The notes: generated by a model not told the origin, from the letters alone. DNA of 64,000 nt from Annona cherimola (GCA_030490835.1 CM059971.1:1682545-1746544), one strand, 5' to 3'; shown: positions 34,150 through 45,164, counted from the stretch's first letter. Program-made: numbers and translations.

Positions 34150-35760
34150 TTGAAATTTTTCTCGCTTTATAATTATTTTTTTTTTAATTATTTCTTCATA
34201 TTTTCCTATAGAACTACCATATTTTTTAATCATTTTTATACAAATACCTACATAACTAATCTATCTATTTTAACTTTATCCTCTTTACTCTTAATTATTA
34301 CCTCTACCACATCACATCATTTTATAACTTTTAATTTAAACTTTTCATTCAAAGTTTTATTCATTCCTGAACACATCCTAAAATTTAAAATAGATAGTTT
34401 GGTCGTACAAGTAATCGTGTAAAAATAATTGAAAAATAGGGTTGTTTGATTAAAAAATAAAGTATTTATGAAGAGTAAAAAGTTTTAAATTAAAAAATTT
34501 TAGCTTAATATTTTTCATTTATTGTCAACTCATCTATGCTCCTGTGAGAAACCCAACTGAGATCACTGGAGACAATTGTGCCTAAGGGTGTAAATCGGGT
34601 CGAGTTGACTCGGGTTGGGACAAATACAATCCTAACCCACCTTGTAAAATCCCAACCCAACCTTACTTTCAACCCTACTTTTCACACCTTAACCCAATCC
34701 TATTTCAACCCACCTCAAATCAGTTCGGTTCGGGTTAGAAATCGGGCTAATAAATTACACATATTATCAATGTTAGTTAAGTTTTTGTTCATCTAAATTT
34801 CTAAAATAACAAAATTAATGATAATTATAAAAACAATAAGGGGCTCGAATGTAAAGTAAATAAAATGAAATCTTTCATTCCTAAAAGCTTATTTCTGATT
34901 TTTAATACATAATTATCATACATTTTTCCCTTATTCAATGGAATATAATTTGCAAAAACGGGAGTATAGGATACAAGGTAGGAATTTAAACAAAAGCATT
35001 GTTAGCAAGCAAACACTACAAGAGGATATATTTTTTGACAACTTTTATTAACATCCAAAATTTTTTTATTAACAAGAAAAATGCAAATGAAAAAATCGGG
35101 TCGGGTTGACCGACCCCCAACCAGGCTCAAACCGATTTTTTAAAATCGAGTCGGGTTGAACCCAATTTTCAAAAACCAAAATTTCAAAACATCAACCCGA
35201 CTATGATATAAATCAGTCCGGGATGATGTGGGCTTGGGTTGAACCCGACCCTATTTACACCCTTACTTGTGCCTACGCCTTCACCCGCCGGTGCCTCGGA
35301 CACCCTGTGCTCTCTCCGGCGCTGCTGGCATGGTACTCCGATCATGTTACACTATTGACGCATCTATTCGCTCTATTTTAACTTTAAAAGATTGTTTTGA
35401 ATTTTAATATTAAAATTCTTTTAAATAAAATATTGAACCGGATAATATTAAAATTTTAAAAATATGTTATTGTTAAAAATATTTAGAAGTAAACTATAAA
35501 TAATTTATATCAATTATATATGTTACCAAAAATAATTTTAATAATGAGAAAATGACTATAAGAAAAATGACATTTAGAAATAACATATTTTGTTGTGCCT
35601 GATTAACATAAATTGATATGAGGTCAATAAATGTAAATAAATAATTTTAATAATTAAATGTTACGCTTTATAATAAAGACAATAACATAATATAAATTTA
35701 TTAAAATAATACTATTAATTTGCGGATAAGGAATAACATAGTTCTCCTTTTTCCCCTTTC
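34150..35760 (+). repeat. Diverged segmental copy D of the 45-59 kb unit, split by a hAT element
   Basis: The parts 34150-34582 and 35274-35760 align in order with 46340-46730, 46840-47060 and then 48455-48600 of unit A. It lacks the 1.4-kb segment 47066-48455: AACATATTTTGTTG is followed directly by TGCCTGATTAACATAAATTG. It has no coding content. Confidence 0.75.
34583..35265. mobile_element. Non-autonomous hAT element, 683 bp
   Basis: The ends are TAAGGGTGTAAAT and ATTTACACCCTTA. The flanking 8-mers are ATTGTGCC (34575-34582) and CTTGTGCC (35266-35273), 7 of 8 identical. The uninterrupted target is seen at about 46723 and 53862 (GTTGTGCCTACGCC). The inside is rich in GGGTTGGG/AACCCGA words. 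It is related to the element at 50480-51402, in the opposite orientation. Confidence 0.88.
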
Positions 35761-35867
35761 TTTCCTTTTAAATGTACGTCTGTTAATACCATAAAAAAAT
35801 GTATGTCCGTTAATAGAAAGGTAAGTGATAGAAAAAACGTTGTAATTAGGAATGCCAACAAAAGCTT

Positions 35868-36005
35868 GAAACAACACTAGGGCTTGCCCTGATGGTAGCT
35901 CGGTGACATATTTGCCTCAATGGCTCCTGTTCGAGCCTTCTCTTATGTAGGAGAGAATTTGCAATTTTTCCTTAATTTGAGAATATTTACAAATTTCTCT
36001 TAATT
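35868..36005 (+). mobile_element. Possible tRNA-derived SINE head
   Basis: TAGCTCGGTGA (A-box-like, near 35896) and TGTTCGAGCC (B-box-like, near 35929) lie about 30 bases apart, after CTAGGGCTTGCCC. This is the arrangement of tRNA-derived plant SINEs. It cannot be folded as a complete tRNA. No poly(A) tail or target duplication was identified. Confidence 0.4.
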
Positions 36006-36063
36006 GACTGTTCTTTTAATAAATGAGATAAAGATGAGAATTTGAAATTCAAAAACATTTAGA

Positions 36064-37655
36064 TGCAAATTCTATTTTTATTTTTATTTTTATTGAAAAT
36101 TTTAAATATGCATGCAAAATTTGACCAATATTGCATCCATTTTCCTAAATTTATCAAAATTGAAAATATACCCATAAGATTTGCAAAAAACTGCAAGTGT
36201 GTCCTATCTGTTAGGGCGTCATTTGATCTTTCTAAAATGACAAAAAATCCTTTAAACCGAATGATACACTTGTAATGTTTCCAAATATTTTAGGCATATT
36301 TGCTATTTCATTATTTTGTATATTTTACATAATATTATTATATTCAATTTTTTTCGAAGAGATATACTCATAATTTTATATAAACCTTGTAGATATGGTG
36401 TACATGTGTCATTAAGCACTCATGATCACCAATATCAAATTATATCAAATCACATTAAGACTAATAACTAATAATAGTGTAGAATAATAGTGAGATTGGT
36501 TGAACCCACAAAGAGGCAATACAAGTTTGAATTAGTTGGGAAAGGAAAATTCTATTAAACTAAATTGTCCAAAATAAAATTACTGCTGAGAATTAAAGTG
36601 TAATAAAATTAACTGTAAATAAAATTCAACTAGTAAAAAAGAAAATAAAAAATAAAAAATCTAAAATTTAACAAAGCAAAAGCAAAAAAAAAAAAAAACA
36701 AATCTAGATGGCTCGCACGAAAAAGATCGTCTCTTCTCCGAAATTTCTCCAGACGTGTGAGCTTAAAAACAGAAGTTGAGAGTAAAAATTAGATGGAAAA
36801 ATTCGATGTAGAACTCCAGCCTTGGTGCCCTGCTCCGCCCCTTTATACAATGCTGAAAATCGTAAAAGGAAGAAGCGAATTGCCTGCTTAAATTTTTGGG
36901 TTTGTGCATGTCCTGAGTTAACTGGACGGCTGAGATGGCTCTGGGCATAAATTCCTGACTGGATTAGTACTCGTAGCTGCTGAATAAGTGTCATTTCCTC
37001 TAAATTACTTGTGCATCACGTAGCAGACTACTTGGTAAATAGGATGGGCGGTGAAGATAGTGCGACAGGATTCTAACTATACTGCTAGAAAAATTTCATT
37101 CATCCATCCATGTTTATATTCATAAAGAGCTGCCGCGTCATCTACTGAGTTTACCTTGCAAAAATCTACACCCGGAATGGACGGTTCTGATGCTCTAATT
37201 GGTGGGTTGAATTTTGCTGGAGAAAAAGAAAAAATCATGAACTGACGGCACATGCATGGCTCAACTTCTGTAAATGGAAAAATCCAGATTATCAATGGTT
37301 TGTGGGGTGGTGTGCGCTTGGAAATCCCATCCTCTAAAATTAACATGAAAAGGTTCTGCACATGCAGCTCCTCTTTTATAATCTACAACTTCACCCAGAA
37401 ATATTTAAATGCATGTTTTAGTGAGAAAAATATGTGTATATAATTTTCAAAGAATTTTCCAGAAAACTCCTTTGTTAAATGAAATTTTCATGCTTAAATG
37501 GGTGAAAATTAATTAAAAATTGATAAAAAAAATGTAGTTATCAAGGTATATTTGTAATTTTAGTAAATTTAGGAACACAAATGCAATATTAGTCAAAATT
37601 TGTAAGCACATTTGCAAAAATTTCAATTTTGAAATAAAATCCTTAATCCAAATAT
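36064..37655. mobile_element. Probable 1.6-kb non-autonomous DNA transposon with long inverted ends
   Basis: The left 110 bases (AAAATTTGACCAATATTGCA, CCTAAATTTATCAAAATTG) are matched in inverted order by the right end at 37540-37650 (TGCAATATTAGTCAAAATTT, CAATTTTAGTAAATTTAGG with gaps). The interior 36690-37450 is less AT-rich and includes a TATA-like TTGTATAAAGGGGCGGAGC on the minus strand near 36840. No domain is recognised in its short frames. It could be a MULE-like element with captured sequence. Confidence 0.5.
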
Positions 37656-38882
37656 ATTTAATTTATAAATTAAATTTTACTATTTTTAAAAATGTGTATA
37701 TATTTTTATTTTAAAATAAGCGAGCTTTAGTTCTTTTTAAATGACTAAAATACCCATATTTGTAAAAATAAAAAATATATACACATCTCTAAAATTAATA
37801 AAATTTAATTGAGCTCTCTTTTATGGAACCCCCCTTTTGATGAAAATGAAAACTCTTTCATTTATTTAGCATCTTCGATTAGGAGTCTCATCTGCAAATG
37901 TGCAAAATTAACATAACAAAATAATTTAATATTAAATATTAATTTTAAAGTTATATATTCAACATCGAAACCATCTAAATTATTATTTCTATATAGATAA
38001 ATAATTTTATAAAATAACGTTACATTCTAATACATATATGAATAGATCTAAGTGCTTTCCTATATATAGAAGTTAAGCTCAAACTTAATATGCAAGCTAA
38101 ATAGGCCTAGATTAACAATTTCATAAAAAAAAATACATTAAAACATCTCCCTGCATTTTCGTATGTACTTAAAACTGAAAACATGATTACTTATCACTTA
38201 GCGAAATTTGCGTCAGATGCGGAGATATGTGAACAAGGCCTCCTAACTGTATCGTAGATTAGATGTGCAAGAATATTTCTCTTATTAGTATTATTAGGAT
38301 GTGTTTGGGAACATAAACGTAAAGATTATCACATATCAAGGAGCAGCAGCTTCACTCCTTTGCGGAAAATACTCCTAAGATGCACTGGCACACAGTCTTA
38401 CATAAGCCCTTTACTTGCTAGTCCTTGCAATCACCCGAATCATTAAGATTGCAATTATGAACATCTGTCAAACCCAAGAATAATAAGGAGAACAACTGAA
38501 ATTAAAAGAAGAAAAACGGGGAGAAAGAAATCCTTCTTCTGGAATGATAGAATGCTCATAAGGATAAATAGGAAAAACTCTTGCAAGATCAATCAGTCAA
38601 TGCCTATGACTAGTTGAACAATGCTAGCTACTCACATTAAGCATTATAGAGCAACAAAGCTGCACAAAAAACAATCGTATTCATCAAACTCATCGTTCAT
38701 ATCCCCCGTTCTCCTTCACATTCAATTTCGGCCAGCTACTGGAGAATTGAATCATTATTTAGAAAATATGCTTGGTCTCGTCCACAAAATGCTGAATCTC
38801 TTAGAACATAGAAGCTAATTTTGGCAAAATTCCTATGATAAGAGAATTGCTAAGTGAATAAAAATGGTATAATATATACCTA
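37656..38882. other. Intergenic, no gene seen
   Basis: AT-rich DNA with scattered short palindromic words. The small frame at 38621-38818 shows no domain. Nothing else is supportable. Confidence 0.4.
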
Positions 38883-39027
38883 TAAATTGGTTGTGATTTA
38901 AACATATATGTTGTTCAAATATAGAAACTTTAACTATCATAGAAATGGTATTATTCTTTACAATTTCTAGGATAGTTAAAGTTTATATGATTTAAATGAC
39001 CTATATGTTTAAATCACAACCAATTTA
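38883..39027. repeat. 145-bp hairpin 300 bases beyond NLR copy 2
   Basis: The left arm 38883-38946 (TAAATTGGTTGTGATTTAAA, ending ACTATCATAGAAAT) pairs with the right arm 38964-39027 over about 64 bases with few mismatches, leaving a loop of about 17 bases. The size and near-perfect pairing fit a small MITE or a microRNA-precursor-like hairpin. It lies on the downstream side of the minus-strand NLR. Confidence 0.85.
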
Positions 39028-39321
39028 TTAGGTAGATTTTACACATTTTTTAGGTGCATCTAATTTGGATTGAAATTAATATATTAAATAAATAAATAAT
39101 TTTAAGTATGATTAGGAAGTTAAATTTTAATTTCAGGATTGATTGAGCACCAATAGCATTTCCGACCAGCATATGCCTCTGAATATGTATGCAACTAACG
39201 AATCTTACAAAAACAAGAAAAAAAAATGAAGAAATTAACGGAGGAAAGAAGTTACTTGTTTCAGCTTAGCGAGTGCAGAATTTGGGGCTACATATATATA
39301 ATCATATTGCTGCGCATAGCT

Positions 39322-42171
39322 TCAAATAGTGCTCCGAAGGATTAGCTTCAAAAAGTGCTCCTCCAAATCCTTCAAGCAACGAGCGAGGTCGTACTGTTTC
39401 ACATCCATTTTGAAATTTTGATTATTCTTCTCCAGGTATTCCACTCCTTCTGGCACTCCGGCCATTTTCTCACAGAAATAGATATTTAGGCGCAAAAGCT
39501 TGGGGGTTGCCTCCGCCTGGAATGTCATCCTGTTCAGATGCTGCAACTTCTCCAGGTGCAAGCATTCGAGAGCAGGAAATCCTCCTCCATCAGGCCAAGT
39601 CAAGTGGGTGTCCTTGTACGATTTTTCCATCAATCTCAAAATGCGTAGGTTGTTCAGCTTGCCTAACGTCCCCATATCCTTTTCTTCTAATTGGGAATAT
39701 GTGAAGGTAAGCTTCATGAGACTGGAAGGAAATTCATGTGGCTCAGGCAATTTTTCGAGCGGGCCGTTGAGTGAAAGCTTGCAAAGATCTGACAATTTGT
39801 CAAGAGGTGGCAACTTTGGGATTGGCTGCTCGGGCTTCTGAACAGAAACGGACAAAGATTGGAGGGATACTAGGTTGGCAACATATTCACAGTACTTAAT
39901 ATTATCCGGATCGATGGTGATGCCAAGTTTTCGAAGGCGGCAGCAGTTTTTCAGCCATTCACCTGCAAATACGTTGGTGAGGGTGTGGAGGTTACGCAGG
40001 AGAAGCCGAACAGCTTTGGATCCCGATCCTTGCTCATCTTCCAGAATGCGACTGGCGCCAATGTCTGGATATTCGAAGCCGTAGGGAGACTTGAGCAGAA
40101 CATGTCTCAGCGCTTGCATCTTTTGGATGGAGCAGCTGCCGCTGGGTATTCGGATTCCATAATGATAATAGCATTCTAGTGTCTGCAGGCTGCGGAGTGT
40201 ATCGATCGATCCGGGGAGAGTGATGGGTTGAGGGCCTCGGTGGAGGGAGAAAGTCAATGCAAGGTAGCGCAGGTGAATGAGATTGCCTATCTGGCTTGGA
40301 ACCTCTTCGATTTCTGCTTTCTGCAGATCTAACACCCTCAGCAATTTGTACTCCCCAAGTATCCAAGTCGGCAATCCGCACTTTCCGAGTACCGAATTCA
40401 GCCAATTGTACTCACCAAATACCGGCTTGAGCAGCTGCTTTCCCACTGTCTCCTTTCCCTCTTTCGGGTAGATAAGCACCGTTCGGAGGCCTCTGTTGCT
40501 GCCTGAGATTGGAATATCGTCTTCCACCTCCTCTTTCTGATCATCTGTGCTTGCGCCGTCACTACTGCTACTGCCATGGATTGCTAAACGTCGAGCTTTA
40601 GTGGGGAATCTACTTACAATAGCTGTGGATTTCTGAGGATAATGATGGACTTGGAGGAAGTTATTTGTCTTTGCTTCCGAGAGGGCAACGTGGTGCTGGA
40701 GACTGTGAATGCAGCAGCTCTTGATTCCGCCGGTGGAACTCCTGTCCACCACTCGAACCAGGCTTCTCTGCACCAGCTCCTGAAGACAGTCTTCCCCCAC
40801 ATCCTCCAAGCTCTCCTCCCCTCGCTCCTCCAGCAGCCCCTCTGCGGCCCACATGCGAATGAGCTTCCTGGCACGGACCACCCCGGGAAAGCCGGCCAGG
40901 TACAGAAAGCATGGCTTGAGCTGGTAGGGGAGATACCTATAGCTCAAATGCAGGATCCCGGACGTTCTCTTCTCCCCTCCAGTCAAAAGATAGCTGATGC
41001 TTTTGCTCGCGTGCTCCCACGCCGAAACCTCCACCTTTCCGGCCAACACCCCTGCAATGGAAACTATTGCGAGGGGCACGCCCTCGCATTTTTTCACGAT
41101 TTCTCGTCCGAAACGCTCCACTTTCTTTCGGCGGGACTTGTCCATCTCTCCCATATTTGCTTTCGTCAAGAACAGCTGCCAACTGTCTTTCTCACTTAAA
41201 GGCTGCAGATAAACTAGGTGTTCGCTACTCGCACCCGCAGTCGCGTAACGGCCGACGTCTGCGTCACGGGTGGTGAGGATGATTCTGCTACCATTCTTAG
41301 GATCTGGGAACAACTTCGCCAACGCGTCCCAGTCGTTGTTATCCCAAACGTCGTCCACAACGATGAGATACCTGTTCTCTCTCAGAGCCTTGTCAATTTT
41401 ATGCCTCTCTTCTATTCTGAACTGATCAACCAGACTCTCGTAAATGGATTCCTGAGAGCACTCCCGCGAAACAAACACCCACGCCCGCACGGGGAAGGTT
41501 GCCTTGACGCTTTCGTGGTTATAGAGCTTATTGGCGACGGCGGATTTTCCCAGACCGGCCGCTCCAACTATACACAAAACCCTCTGCTCCTCCTGATCCG
41601 CATCTGCCGTCGTCTTCCTCAGCAGTTCCACCCATTTGGGCAGTTCCTTCTCCAAACCAACCAGCTTTTCATCTTCGGCTCCTGATCCATGGAGCGGGTG
41701 CTGTTGGGGAGACGAGAGCCTTCGTTCTTCACTCGGGCCGCCGCGGTGTTTAAATGAGATGCTGTAAATACCTTGGTTCTCTGAAATGGAACGGAGTCTT
41801 TGTTTCATACATTCCACCTCGGAAGCTACTTTGCGGCATGCTGCCACCTCGTTCAAGATGAAAAGGTACCTCTTTAACTGACCCCAGCATCCTTCTGCCT
41901 CCCTCGCATACGCGATTCTCAGGAAGAAGATGTCGATGACATCCTCAGCGTGGTGTGCCAGATCTCTCACCTCCTGCGTCCAGTTTTTCGTCACCTCACT
42001 TTCTTGCTCCTGCATCCCGTCTGCATCTTTTAAGAAGCACCCCATCCTCCGGAATTCAGTCTCCACCCACTCTATCTGTGCCCTCGCATTGCGCAGCAGA
42101 ATGACGTCCTCACTAAGCTCCTCACGGAGCTTACCCACAAGGAATGAAACAGCGGAGGAAGCGACTGCCAT
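39322..42171 (-). CDS. Intact CC-NBS-LRR disease-resistance protein
   Basis: A single-exon NLR of 949 residues, RPP13/RPP8-like, expected to act in the cytosol or at membranes as an effector sensor with a nucleotide switch. The start is the first ATG (42171-42169). Order: Rx-type coiled coil (about 1-150) with EDVID at 76-80; NB-ARC with P-loop GAAGLGKS 203-210, kinase-2 LIVVDDVWD 269-277, RNBS-B GSRIILTTRD 294-303, GVPLAI 364-369 and RNBS-D CFLYLAGFP 421-429; the MHD position reads IHS at 488-490; leucine-rich repeats follow from about 560 to 920. It is the close paralogue of 23253-26075 and points towards it (convergent). A 20-residue segment flanked by GEY words (40346-40416) is absent from the paralogue. 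The loss of His-Asp in MHD is the oddity. No intron is evident. Confidence 0.95.
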   Translation of the reverse strand: MAVASSAVSFLVGKLREELSEDVILLRNARAQIEWVETEFRRMGCFLKDADGMQEQESEVTKNWTQEVRDLAHHAEDVIDIFFLRIAYAREAEGCWGQLKRYLFILNEVAACRKVASEVECMKQRLRSISENQGIYSISFKHRGGPSEERRLSSPQQHPLHGSGAEDEKLVGLEKELPKWVELLRKTTADADQEEQRVLCIVGAAGLGKSAVANKLYNHESVKATFPVRAWVFVSRECSQESIYESLVDQFRIEERHKIDKALRENRYLIVVDDVWDNNDWDALAKLFPDPKNGSRIILTTRDADVGRYATAGASSEHLVYLQPLSEKDSWQLFLTKANMGEMDKSRRKKVERFGREIVKKCEGVPLAIVSIAGVLAGKVEVSAWEHASKSISYLLTGGEKRTSGILHLSYRYLPYQLKPCFLYLAGFPGVVRARKLIRMWAAEGLLEERGEESLEDVGEDCLQELVQRSLVRVVDRSSTGGIKSCCIHSLQHHVALSEAKTNNFLQVHHYPQKSTAIVSRFPTKARRLAIHGSSSSDGASTDDQKEEVEDDIPISGSNRGLRTVLIYPKEGKETVGKQLLKPVFGEYNWLNSVLGKCGLPTWILGEYKLLRVLDLQKAEIEEVPSQIGNLIHLRYLALTFSLHRGPQPITLPGSIDTLRSLQTLECYYHYGIRIPSGSCSIQKMQALRHVLLKSPYGFEYPDIGASRILEDEQGSGSKAVRLLLRNLHTLTNVFAGEWLKNCCRLRKLGITIDPDNIKYCEYVANLVSLQSLSVSVQKPEQPIPKLPPLDKLSDLCKLSLNGPLEKLPEPHEFPSSLMKLTFTYSQLEEKDMGTLGKLNNLRILRLMEKSYKDTHLTWPDGGGFPALECLHLEKLQHLNRMTFQAEATPKLLRLNIYFCEKMAGVPEGVEYLEKNNQNFKMDVKQYDLARCLKDLEEHFLKLILRSTI

Positions 42172-42650
42172 TTTTACCACTCGCGCTCAAATTTTCCCTC
42201 TTCTCTCTGGCACCACCCAAGATCCCCTCGGTATTGTATTTGATACTTGTATGGAGATTCACATAGCCGCCACTTTCAGAGGCCAGACCACAACAGCAGC
42301 TACTAACTTGTCCTATTCCCACTCTCTCAACACCCAAAATCCCACTGCCACCTCTTTTTCTTCTTCTTTTCCCTCTTTTCAATCTCCCGACACCTAAGAT
42401 GCTACTCCCACTCACCTCTTTTTTCTCTCATGTATATAGCAATTGCAATCAAAACCCTACCCTCACGTCTCAAAATCTTTCAACTCCCAAAATCCCACCC
42501 TCGTGCTCAGACACCTTTTGGCTGCTGTTAAGAACCACCGAAATCCCTCCTCAGACCGCCCCTCATGAGTCATCTCGTCGTATTGCCTTTAATAGTTATA
42601 CAACGGATACGCTCCATTATGGGGAGAGATGTTTAGAGGGCCAGTAACAG
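42172..42650 (-). promoter_or_regulatory. 5' leader and promoter region of NLR copy 2
   Basis: The first 100 bases match the leader of NLR copy 1 (GATCTTGGGTGGTGCCAGAG and GAGCGCGAGTGGTAAAA before the ATG). The outer part, 42400-42640, matches the relic at 7436-7725. Sequence conserved at two or three independent loci is a reasonable candidate for shared leader or promoter elements. No TATA box is assigned. Confidence 0.6.
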
Positions 42651-42890
42651 GTTTCTCTTTAGAATTCAGAACTAGAAGCTTGTATATGCAAGATGGAGCA
42701 GGAGGAGATGGCCCACATGGAGAAAATTATAAGCAACTCACTCCGAAGATGGAGCATCTGCTGCTAAACGCGGATGATGCAAGCATTGAGACTGAATAGG
42801 ACTTTGGTGCCTGGTCTTGCCTGGTCTTGCCTGTCCTTGCTAAAGTTTTACATTTTTTATTATTTTTTTTTGGATGGATGTTAAAGTTTT
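42651..42890. other. Intergenic upstream of NLR copy 2
   Basis: No gene is seen. A short repeat TGCCTGGTCTTGCCTGGTC lies near 42812. Confidence 0.4.
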
Positions 42891-42894
42891 ACAT

Positions 42895-43420
42895 TGGAAG
42901 TGTGTTGGTTTCGTAATAAAAATTTCCAAAAGCTTCCAGGCACGTTTGTTTCGCACTAAAAAGCTTCTAAACTAAAATTTTCTTTTCGCTCAACGTGACT
43001 GCTTTATTTTTCTATTCGTTCTTTTATATCTTCTTGTGTAATTATTTTATCTTTTAATTATTCTTATACAATTAATTATATATTCTCATTAGCTATCATC
43101 GTTATCCTTGTTATATTATCTCATTTTTTCCGAATTTAAAATTTATTATCTTAAAAATTTTTCATTCAAAAGTTTTTAGTGCTCTCCAAACCTATATTAA
43201 AAAAAATTTAAAAATAAAAAAAAATGATGTGATATAATAAAAATAATAATAACCAATAAAGTTAATAAAATTATAATAATAGGTTATTTATATAAGTAAT
43301 TATATAAATGATTAAAAAGTACAATAATTGTATAGAAAATATGAAAAATAAATTAAAAAATCCGATAATTGTAAAGATTAAAATATTTCAGTTCAGAAAT
43401 TTTAACAAACTCACCCGAAA
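42895..43420. mobile_element. Two AT-rich MITE copies, head to head
   Basis: The first copy (about 42920-43190, TTTGTTTCGCACTAAAAAGC to TGCTCTCCAAACC) and the second (about 43195-43415, ending ACAAACTCACCC) are inverted relative to each other and belong to the family seen near 21, 29.7 and 32.9 kb. Confidence 0.55.
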
Positions 43421-43569
43421 CGACGGGGATAACAATAGGACAGAGACTAGCAGCGAGCTATTTAACATGAATGTGAATGAGTGAGTTCGCTTTTTGATTG
43501 GGAACAGAAGTGATATTCTTGGCTCGCATAAAAAAACAATAGACAACAAATCCAAGATGACTACATGAA

Positions 43570-44232
43570 GGATATGTTCTTTTGCACTTAAAAGACTTTT
43601 AAAACTAAAACTTTTTCATTCTCTGTAAATCATTTTTATTTTTAAGATAATTTGTAAATATATTCACCTAATTTAGTCAAAATCACAAATAAATCTACAT
43701 AATTTAAAAAATTACATATAACCTCACGCCCATATGACATTATTACTGTATTGTCATGACATGAGAGTTATTCATAATTATGGTTAAACTATGTTAAATT
43801 TATTTATAAAAATTAAATATATCACTTAATTTCTGAAATTGCAAATACATCTACATAGTTTGTATATTTTTACAAATATAACAAAGCCATGACAATGTTG
43901 TAAGGGTGTGTGGGTTATTTGCAATTATGGTTAAACAACACGAAAATTACTTGCAATTTCTAAAACTGTAGAGGCATATTTGCAATTTTCTCAAACTAAG
44001 TGGGTATATTTGTAAATTATCCTTTTTAATCATTTCTTCACATCTTTATATACAACTCTCTTAGTTCTTAATTATATTTACATAGCTATCTATATAATTG
44101 CTTTATTTATTTTCTTTTTGTTTTCTTTACTTCTTATTATTACATTTATGATGTCATATTTTTCTTTTATTTTTAAAATTTTTATGTAAAAAAATTTCAT
44201 TCAAAAGTTTTAATAATTCCCAAACAAACATT
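43570..44232. mobile_element. MITE nested in a MITE
   Basis: The outer element (TTCTTTTGCACTTAAAAG ... CAAACAAACATTAG) is split near 43640 by an inner palindromic element of about 390 bp. The inner element's ends GATAATTTGTAAATATAT and (reverse complement of right) GGATAATTTACAAATATA are inverted repeats. TTTTTAA flanks the inner element on both sides, a likely 7-bp target duplication. Confidence 0.65.
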
Positions 44233-44500
44233 AGATATATGTGTTCCGACCATAGGGAGATGTGTACTCCAACAAAGTAACCAACAAAGTCGTCGTGTTA
44301 TCTGCAAGATTTTGAAAAGCCAAGGGAGTGTTCCCTTCAAAAACGAAGAGGACAGTGGAAAAGTCGGCATGGCACGTTTTTTTCAATACCCGATCAATAA
44401 TTCAGCCGACCAAGAATGAAAATACACTTCGCAAGAGACATTTTTGTCAACGCCCCCTCCAATAATTCAGTTGAACAATTATCCGAATGCTCTCCGATTC
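44233..44500. other. Intergenic, no gene seen
   Basis: Moderately AT-rich, with CCGATCAATAATTCAGC and CCAATAATTCAGTTG words echoing the ATAATTCAGCTG word of units A to C. Otherwise unassigned. Confidence 0.35.
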
Positions 44501-45030
44501 TGCTAAAAAGTTTATGCATCTCTTGGCTACATAATATATTTACAGCATTGTTTCTATTTTTAATATCAAAATATTCTTCTAAATAAAATATTCAACTGGC
44601 CAATACCAAAAATTCGAAACGCGTTAATTATTAAACATTTTTAGAAATAAATTATAAATAGTTTATATCAATTAGATATCTTGTCTAAAATAATTTTAAT
44701 AATGAGAAAAAAGATACCAACGAACTCATTTTTTTTCCCTCAAGACAAGGTTATCACATCCTGCTCCCCCCAATGATGCTAAAAAGTTTATGCATCCCTT
44801 GGCTACATAGTATATTTACAGCACTGTTTCTATTTTTTAATATTAAAAAATTCTTCTAAATAAAATATTCAACTGGCCCATACCAAAAATTTGAAACGTG
44901 TTAATTATTAAACATTTTTAGAAATAAATTATAAATAATTTATATCAATTAGATATCTTGTCTAAAATAATTTTAATAATGAGAAAAAAGACACCGACGA
45001 ACTCATTTTTTCCTCAAGACAAGCTTATCA
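44501..45030 (+). repeat. 276-bp period tandem duplication
   Basis: Copy 1 (44501-44757) and copy 2 (44777-45030) both begin TGCTAAAAAGTTTATGCATC and end near CTCAAGACAAG.TTATCA. Their cores (TAAATAAAATATTCAACTGG, TTAATAATGAGAAAA) also match 46870-47030, 53990-54150 and 35390-35560, so this is a family repeated at least five times. Confidence 0.85.
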
Positions 45031-45164
45031 TTTCTTAAAGGGACTAGAGAAAGTTTTCCTCTACTTCCATCAAAAATTTTTATGTGTTTCTATGTACTAC
45101 GGAGACTCTAAAAAATATACTCATACTAAAAAAAATAAAGTTTATTAACTCCTTTGCTTGTATG

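Noticed and set aside
34583..34796. A reading frame shared by the hAT elements at 34583 and 50480
   Set aside because: The frame is conserved only because the two elements are homologous DNA. It is compositionally biased and matches no transposase.
36365..36600. A possible retrotransposon leader on the minus strand (TTTGTGGGTTCAACC word)
   Set aside because: A single short resemblance to leader sequences; no LTR or coding region is attached.
40034..41212. Several long frames antisense or out of frame to the intact NLR (for example 40642-41199)
   Set aside because: They overlap the NLR coding sequence, show no domain, and reappear as shadows in the paralogue. They are by-products of its GC-rich codons.
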